Shown one piece after another: positions 57,859-64,000 of a DNA stretch of 64,000 nucleotides; within the stretch, counting starts at the first letter, position 1; the number at the start of each line of letters is the position of its first letter. A model generated the notes under the pieces. That model was not told the DNA's origin. It saw nothing but the letters and a program-made list of their open reading frames with translations, and searched no databases. The translations under genes were made by a program, and so were the position numbers. This DNA is from Prunus persica (taxonomy: Eukaryota; Streptophyta; Magnoliopsida; Rosales; Rosaceae): contig NC_034015.1 in the NCBI RefSeq assembly GCF_000346465.2, forward strand, positions 16,658,930 to 16,722,929. Direction: 5' to 3'.

Positions 57859-59791
57859 GTTAGGCTTGAACTGATGGGAAAGAAGGCAAAGAATGCAACC
57901 AATATTTCTGGAAATGAGGCTGGGAAAATTTCCAAAGAGATTTAGAAAGTGGAGAAGAGAAGGATTGTTAAGAGTACTCTTTGCAATGAAAGAAGTTCTC
58001 GGAGCTATTGCATGGTAGGATTCCCTTGGACTTTCAAATATATGATAATTCTTCCCCAGGTCTTGTCACTAGTTGGATATAACTTGCTTTCTATTTCTGC
58101 ACAGATAATCCTTGATGTCCCAACAGTAGGAGGACGCTTGATGCTTGTGGACATGGCTGGCTCTGAAAATATTGAGCAAGCTGGCCAAATTGTATTTGAG
58201 GCAAAAATGCAGGTAATGTCTTGGTGGTGCTTAATTTATGCTGATACTGCATGCAGCACTTCCATTGTCATTGTAACAAATGTTAAATTATGGTTATATT
58301 GAATTCACAGACTGCAAAGATCAACCAAGGAAACATAGCTCTCAAAAGAGTGGTTGAATCCATATTGCCAATGGTGATTCTCATGTGCCTTTCAGAGACA
58401 GCAAACTGACCGTGCTTCTACAGGTAACTTTTATTCACACTAATGTCAGTTACTAGGGATTATATTGTGCCCTGCCTTCTAACCTTGTATGTGAATGACA
58501 GTTCTCATGTTCTTTTTGTGCAGGATTCTTTCGAAGATGATAAAACAAAAATTTTAATGGTACTGTGTGCAAGCCCAGACCCAGAGGAAATACACAAGAC
58601 AATCTCCACCCTTGAATATGGTGCGAAAGCAAAATGTATTGTCCGTGGTCCTCATACGCTAATCAAGGATAAAATTGGTACTGAAGATTCATATGCTGTT
58701 ATTTTAGGATCAAGGATTGCTGCCATGGATAAATTCATCCCTAAACTGCAAAGGGAAAATAAGCTCAAAGAGAAAGAGCGAAATGAAGCACACAGAGAGT
58801 TACAGAAGAAAGAAGAGGCTGCTTCACTGAGAGCTAAACTTGAGCTTATGGAAGGGAAAATATGCTGATAGGGTATGCCTAAGCACTGTTTTTGAGGAAG
58901 AAGAAATGGAAGAAGAGGAAGGACTTAAGGAAAATGTGGAAGCTGAAGAAGTGGAGAAAGAAGTTATAGAGGAAAAGAGAGTGTGCATGGTTGATGGGTC
59001 TAGCCTCCAGAGTAATTATAATATGGGATCCCTGACATCTTTACCTAAGGATTATCAACATACACCAACTGTGAATCGGCCAAGCAGAAATCCAGGGGAA
59101 GGAGATGGCAAGGGGGGACCAAATGATAGGCTTGTCAGGATCCGCAACATATTTACACTCTGTGGAAACTACAGAGAGCTCTCTCAACATGTGACAACTC
59201 CAGCACCTACTGTTGCATCAGTTAAATCAGAAAATGAGCAGAAACTGACAGAAGAGATAAACAAAAGTCGAGTATGTGATGAGATGGCATTGGCTTCCAA
59301 GGAGAACTACAACCCTTCACTGATGCGGATACTGAAGTGTATGTGAAATGGGAGGCTTCAAAAGAGAATCCAGGGAAGTTCATTACAACACTTAAGGTTG
59401 TAAAAGATGCAAGCCTTGCTGACCTGCGAAAGTTGATTGCAATTTATCTTGGTGCAGACAATCAAGCATTCACTTTTCTCATGCTTGGGGTATATCATTT
59501 CTAAATTCTCTAGCTTGTTGATCTCTTCTTAAAAAATGGAAAACTTTATTAAGACAATCATGCTAACATGGTTGTTTTTACTGACAAAAAAGTTGTTATA
59601 AATCAAGAAATATAGTGCATCTCTGTGATTAAGAAACCTTGATTCAAACTTCTATTCTGTATATATGCAGGACCCCACTGGAGCTTCAATAAATCAAATG
59701 GCCACCTTGCTAGCTTGAGACCACTGAAGGGAATGCAAAGCCCAAGTCAGCTCCCCTTAATTCCTCTCCCATTGAAATCACTGGAAAATAG
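57859..59791 (+). pseudogene. KIN-10A (PAKRP2-type) kinesin, 5'-truncated and broken
   Basis: Exon-like pieces with GT-AG borders encode the second half of the motor and the tail of a phragmoplast kinesin: GKISKEI(stop)KVEKRRI, STLCNERSSRSYCM, RLMLVDMAGSENIEQAGQ, KINQGNIALKRVVESI, DSFEDDKTKILMVLCASPDP, TLEYGAKAKCIVRGPHT, SRIAAMDKFIPKLQRENKL, and a C-terminal LRKLIAIYLGADNQAFTFL. Damage: a TAG at 57943-57945 where Gln is expected, SSRSH changed to SSRSY (switch I His lost), a 2-base insertion in VVESI-ANGDSHV, a frame break near 58865, and frame loss in the last exon. The P-loop half is absent. Intact relatives act at the cell plate; this copy cannot be a motor. Confidence 0.88.
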
Positions 59792-60670
59792 ACTACCACT
59801 AATTAAAATAATTTAAAAAGACTAAGATTTTACTAAATAACATAAATTAAATTAAAGAAGGTCGCCAAAAAACAAAAGTAAAGAAACTAATTTTATACTT
59901 TTAAATAATTAATTACTATTTATTAAATCAGTAAAATATTTAAATATTCACTAAAGAAACAATAATTAAAATGTAATAACTAATTAAAGTAATTAAAAAA
60001 GATTAACATTTTATTTAATTACATAAATTAAATTAAAGAAGGTTGCCATAAAACAAAAGTAAAGAAACTAATTTTATACTTTTGAAGCGTATAGCCGCTC
60101 GGCTATAAGTTTAGAATATTCTTTTTAAATAGTATAGCCACGCGGCTAGACCTTTAAAATAGAATATTTATAGTGTATAGCCGTGCGGCTATACTCTTTT
60201 AATATATCACCAACAATAAAAATATGGATTTATGTGTAGCAAAAATATGGATTTATAGTGTCATATTTCCTTAAATATATTCGAATATTTGAGTAATTTA
60301 TGAAATCATTAAAATATTTAAACATTAAATAAATAATAATAATTAAAATATAATTATTAATTAAAGTAATTAAAAAAGGCTAAGATCTTACTTAATTACA
60401 TATATTAAACAAAAATAGTTGGCAAAACACAAAAGTAAAGAAACTAATTTCAAATAAAATAAAAAAACCTCTCCCGACGAATGATTTTGTCAGCAGAGAC
60501 CTAAGCTACCAAACATTTGTCGGATGAGACTTCTCCTGATGAATGTTGGCCGGCATAGGTCTATGATATTACTAATCAAAGTAATTAAAAAAAACTAAGA
60601 TATTACTTAATAACATATTATTAAACTAAAGAAGTTGGCAACCAAAAAAAAAAGTGAAAAAACTAATCCA
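59792..60670 (-). repeat. Diverged, inverted relatives of the satellite unit
   Basis: Four degenerate copies (about 59800-59900, 59970-60080, 60330-60450, 60570-60666) of AATTAAAGTAATTAAAAAAG...AAAAGTAAAGAAACTAA. This is the reverse complement of the TTTAGTTTCTTTACTTTTC...AATTACTTTAATCA part of the array unit. Three palindromes accompany them: 60089-60107, 60132-60151 and 60175-60194. Confidence 0.75.
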
Positions 60671-61290
60671 GCAATATCAACTAAAGAAAGTAATGCCATA
60701 TATAAATTTTGATACAATCACAAAACTAACCAGGCTTTGAATCAAATGTCACGGGGATATCAACTCAGGAAGTCCAATTTGGGCTTGAATTCCCAGGGAT
60801 ATATAATAGGAATTCATTAAAAGGATTTCATTAATAAGATTAAAATGAAATGTTTTCAAGTCACAAATCATTCCCCAAATTCAAAACGGCGTCGTTTTAT
60901 TTTGGTATTATCAGAAAGAAAACCAGGGCGCAGTGGTCATCTTCTTCACAAGAACTGCGCCTCAGTTGCAACTGCAAGAGATTTTCCGGCAAGGGGAGGT
61001 GCAGCTGCACCTCCTTGCGCCTTAATAGGTCCGCCAGTAACAGCTTTGGTTTGCTGCAATGGGAACCAAGGGCAGCTTGTGTTTTGCAAACAGCATGGCG
61101 TCGCTGTAAAATAGAGAAGCTTCAAAAGTCTCCCAGGTTGGCTAAAGAGGGTAGTCTTTCTGCCACCGATCACCATGCTGTCTCAAAAACACAGCATAAG
61201 TAGGTATGGCTAATAAACTGTTAAAGCATTGATGTAATTCAGGCAGTGTTCGAAAAATCGGCCTTGGCGGAAGGACACTGTTGACCAAAC
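60671..61290. other. Intergenic with an uncharacterised open frame
   Basis: A frame at 60850-61203 (117 codons from an ATG) overlaps another at 60845-61114. Neither shows a known domain, and splice context is lacking. AAACGGCGTCGTTTT at about 60885 is a near-palindromic motif often seen in plant promoters. Possibly a decayed first exon; not called as a gene. Confidence 0.3.
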
Positions 61291-61775
61291 ATGTTAAGCT
61301 ACGGCTTCAACATTGTTATCAAGCCATTTTGTTTCAGAGTGCCTGCTCATTTAACCAGCCAGTGTTTGAAAAATCGGCCTAGACGGCGCTTAAGAGCTAG
61401 GCGGCTGCCCGTAGGGTTTTTATGGTGGCTCTTTTATTTCTCCTGTTTTGATGATTTTAGATTCACATGTTAAGCTATGGCTTCAACATTGTTATCAAGG
61501 CATTTTGTTTCAGAGTGCCAACTCATTTAACCAGCTAGTGTTTGAAAAATTGGCCTAGGCGGCCGCCTAGAGGGTGTTCATGGTGGCTCTTTTATTTATC
61601 CTGTTTTGATGATTTTAGATTCACATGATAAGCTACGGTTTCAACATTGTTATCAAGGCATTTTGTTTCAGACTGCCTGCTTATTTAACCAGTCAGTGTT
61701 CCAAAAATCGGCCTAGACGGCACCTAGGCGCTGGGCGCCCGCCTAGGCGGCCTGGGCGTGTCCTGGTGTGTCTGG
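61291..61775. repeat. Three tandem copies with AATCGGCCTAGGCGG core
   Basis: AAGCTACGGCTTCAACATTG, TTATCAAGGCATTTTGTTTC, then CCAGTGTTTGAAAAATCGGC and CTAGGCGG palindromes, repeated with starts near 61291, 61467 and 61625 (steps of 176 and 158). The last copy ends in a dense CCTAGGCG/CGCCTAGG stretch (about 61708-61752). Confidence 0.8.
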
Positions 61776-62915
61776 GCGAGTCTGACTCAGAAAAATGAGA
61801 TGATGATGATGCTATGTGTGAGAGAGAGAGATGAGGATTGAAGAAGAAGATAGGTCGTGGGTTATGTATGAGCGAGAGAGAGGAGACAGCTCGGGTTAGA
61901 CTTAGGGTTTGATATTTGCTGTGTGTGTGTGTGTGTGTGTGGTTTTTGTTGTTCTTAGGATGAGCTTTTGTTATATAGTTGTTGTTTTGTCTAGTTTTTA
62001 AAGTAATTAACATGAGATATGCTGTACAGAATGTTAGCTTATGCTTACTGAAAGTGTATACTGCCTAGCTTGTTGCATGTTTGCAGCTGTTTTTAAGTTG
62101 ATCACCTTTCAGCTTTCCTGCTGAAGGCAATTTATGGGTCCTATCAATAAAGAAAGAAAGCTAGTCTCATGCCAGGGATATGTTTCTATTTCTAGACATC
62201 CTAAGAAATATTAAATATAATTGAAGCAAATCAAGGAGCATTTTTAGAATGCTGACTTGTTGGATTTTGCCATTGTTTTTAGAATGAATGTTGCTCTGAA
62301 AGTGCTGTCATGGGCATTTATCTATAATCAATTGGGCGGATGTTCGCTGTTGCAGTTTCTGAGACCCTCCGGAAAGTTTGTATTCTCTAACTTCTGGGTT
62401 CCAGTTCGTATTCTCTAACTTCTGGGTTCCGTTTTTACCTTTTCGCAGTTTATCTTATAGCTCAATTTAATCAAAGATGTCTGCATGCTAGAAACATGAT
62501 AATTGTATGTAATATGCATAGGTGAATCTTGTGACCAGGCCTGGCAGAGAACTCCTATTTACTGTTGTCTCACAGGACGAAAAATACAAAGCCAAGTCAC
62601 AAGCTTCCAAATTCTTTTTTACATAGAAAATCAAATGCATTTGGTTTTTTTATAAAATAAGTTCATCTACGAAACTGTGTCACTTGGTGCTTGCTGCTGT
62701 TGGTGTCTTAGTTTCCTCTATACGAGAAAGTGCATGTGTTCAACTTTAAGTTCCTCTATACCCAACTATTTGAAACGCTGTTTCACTAATTACATGATAC
62801 TGCAGGTTTGCATTGATGTATTTGTTCAAAGACTTGGAGATATGCTTCAGCAGGAATGTACAAGCTAGCTTTCAGCACTACTAGTACTGTTAATGGGAGA
62901 GCGTCAATTGTGTCT
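61776..62915. other. Intergenic, no gene recognised
   Basis: Contains a (GT)n run (about 61920-61941) and a 28-bp-step direct duplication of GTATTCTCTAACTTCTGGGT (62380 and 62408). Short frames lack domains. Confidence 0.4.
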
Positions 62916-64000
62916 CACTACTACAAAAAAGCAAAAAGACGACGGTAAATCACCGTCGTGTATTTGGTTTTTCAATGGTCGTGGAATCCACCGTCATCTT
63001 TTCCCTCATAAACCACGACGCTAAATAACCGTCGTTGTTAAACAATACAACGTCATCAAAAAATACAAAACGACGTCTTTGTACTGCAAAAAGATCTAAA
63101 AAAAGCAATCGAGGATGATAATAGACGACCAATTCTCTAAAAACACCGTCGTTAAAAAGGGAAAATATGACACATATTAAGAGAACAAAGCCGCAAGATA
63201 GACATACAACGACGACAATAAAAATACGCCGACGTTAAATATAATTTTCACGACAATAAAAAATATGACGTCTTTAAATACATTAGAAGACGACGTTATT
63301 GATACCTACTACGTCGCACATATAAACACAACCGTCGTACAATTAATTTTCCACTTCGATTTTTCGATAAAAGATGACGTGGAAATAGTTGTCAGTGTCA
63401 TTATTTACGACGTATGTGTTTCTATAGTAGACGTTGAAAAACTAAACAACGTCAGTTACAAATATATGAGAGTCGTATTAAAAAATTTATACGTCCTATT
63501 TTCAGAAACAAACAACGACCATAAATATTAGACGTTGTTAAATACAACAACGTCGGAAAACAATAAAAACAGACGTGTTTAGTCTGCTAAAGTTCTACAA
63601 CGTCTCTTATTTACAAAAAACCGTCGTGAAATAAATTTTCCACTTCGATTTTTCTAAAAAAGATGACGTGGAAATAGTTGTCAGTGTCATTATTTACGAC
63701 GTATACATTTATATAGTCGACGTTGTATTTATATGTATTCATTACTCACGACGCACTTAATAATATAGACGACGTTGAACGTCTAAACAACGTCGGTTCC
63801 AAATAAATGAGAGCCGTATTACAGAACATATAGACGGCGTAGATTATGATGGGAGCCGTATTACAAATAACGTCGTTTAATTGTTATTAGACGGCGGTTA
63901 TAATGAATTTCCGTCGGAATTAATTTCGTTCCTCTTCGTTTATAAAAGACACTTGCGACGTGGAACAACTGTATGATGACGTCGTATTTTTTAACGTTCA
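62916..64000 (+). mobile_element. CACTA (En/Spm-type) transposon, left end, runs off window
   Basis: Begins CACTACTACAAAAAAG, a canonical plant CACTA terminal inverted repeat. It continues with a subterminal region crowded with CGTCGT, ACGACG, GACGTT and AACGTC in both orientations. A longer subrepeat (CCACTTCGATTTTTC...GACGTGGAAATAGTTGTCAG...) occurs at about 63349 and again at about 63640. No transposase is seen within the window; the other end is outside it. Frames in this stretch are by-products of the repeats. Confidence 0.85.

Noticed and set aside
60845..61203. Two overlapping frames as a new gene
   Set aside because: Both frames are open over the same GC-richer patch, no domain is visible, and no later exon was found; listed only as uncharacterised DNA.
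63265..63531. 88-codon frame in the CACTA end
   Set aside because: Composed of CGTC/GACG subterminal motifs; no protein similarity expected.

Overview
This window is nuclear DNA from a flowering plant, most likely a woody eudicot and plausibly Rosaceae. That placement is an inference from gene content and repeat style; the genus cannot be fixed without a search. Introns are GT-AG (two are GC-AG), intergenic DNA is AT-rich, and the mobile elements are plant types: Ty1-copia, Pack-MULE, CACTA, MITEs and a LINE tail.

Left third (1-29.5 kb), gene-bearing. Three tandem AATP1/BCS1-like AAA-ATPase genes come first; the first is cut by the window edge, and a degenerate Ty1-copia element (3207-8262, TSD GAGAA) sits between the second and third. 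Next come a full-length single-exon CNL immune receptor that matches ZAR1 in length and key residues, a 14-exon Sec14/nodulin-type lipid-transfer protein (SFH family), a two-exon group C MAP kinase (MPK7-like), and an S1-group bZIP (bZIP11/44-like) whose leader carries the conserved sucrose-control uORF. The ZAR1-like gene, the MAPK, the AAA-ATPases (a family often induced by stress) and the sugar-regulated bZIP all belong to stress or energy signalling, but nothing here shows that they act together.

Middle (31.3-35.5 kb): a 16-exon WD40 gene on the minus strand, the ribosome-biogenesis protein PWP1, with two GC-AG introns.

Satellite region (35.87-52.29 kb): the most unusual part. About 14.3 tandem copies of a ~1.055-kb unit are each studded with eight imperfect 20-bp palindromes of the type GTATAGCCGNNCGGCTATAC. 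The array is bracketed by ~620-bp direct repeats made of the same palindromes. Arm changes are often matched on both arms, blocks of units have been re-copied, and three assembly gaps lie inside. Diverged relatives recur at 57.3 kb and, inverted, at 59.8-60.7 kb. I do not recognise this family.

Right part (53-64 kb), gene fragments and transposons: orphan 5' exons of an unknown gene, a PRCC-like fragment, a broken proline-rich exon, a Pack-MULE (55523-57139, 9-bp TSD) carrying the 5' half of a beta-carotene hydroxylase gene with its introns, a decayed KIN-10A kinesin pseudogene, a tandem repeat with the AATCGGCCTAGGCGG motif, and the left end of a CACTA transposon running off the window with its dense CGTC/GACG subterminal repeats.
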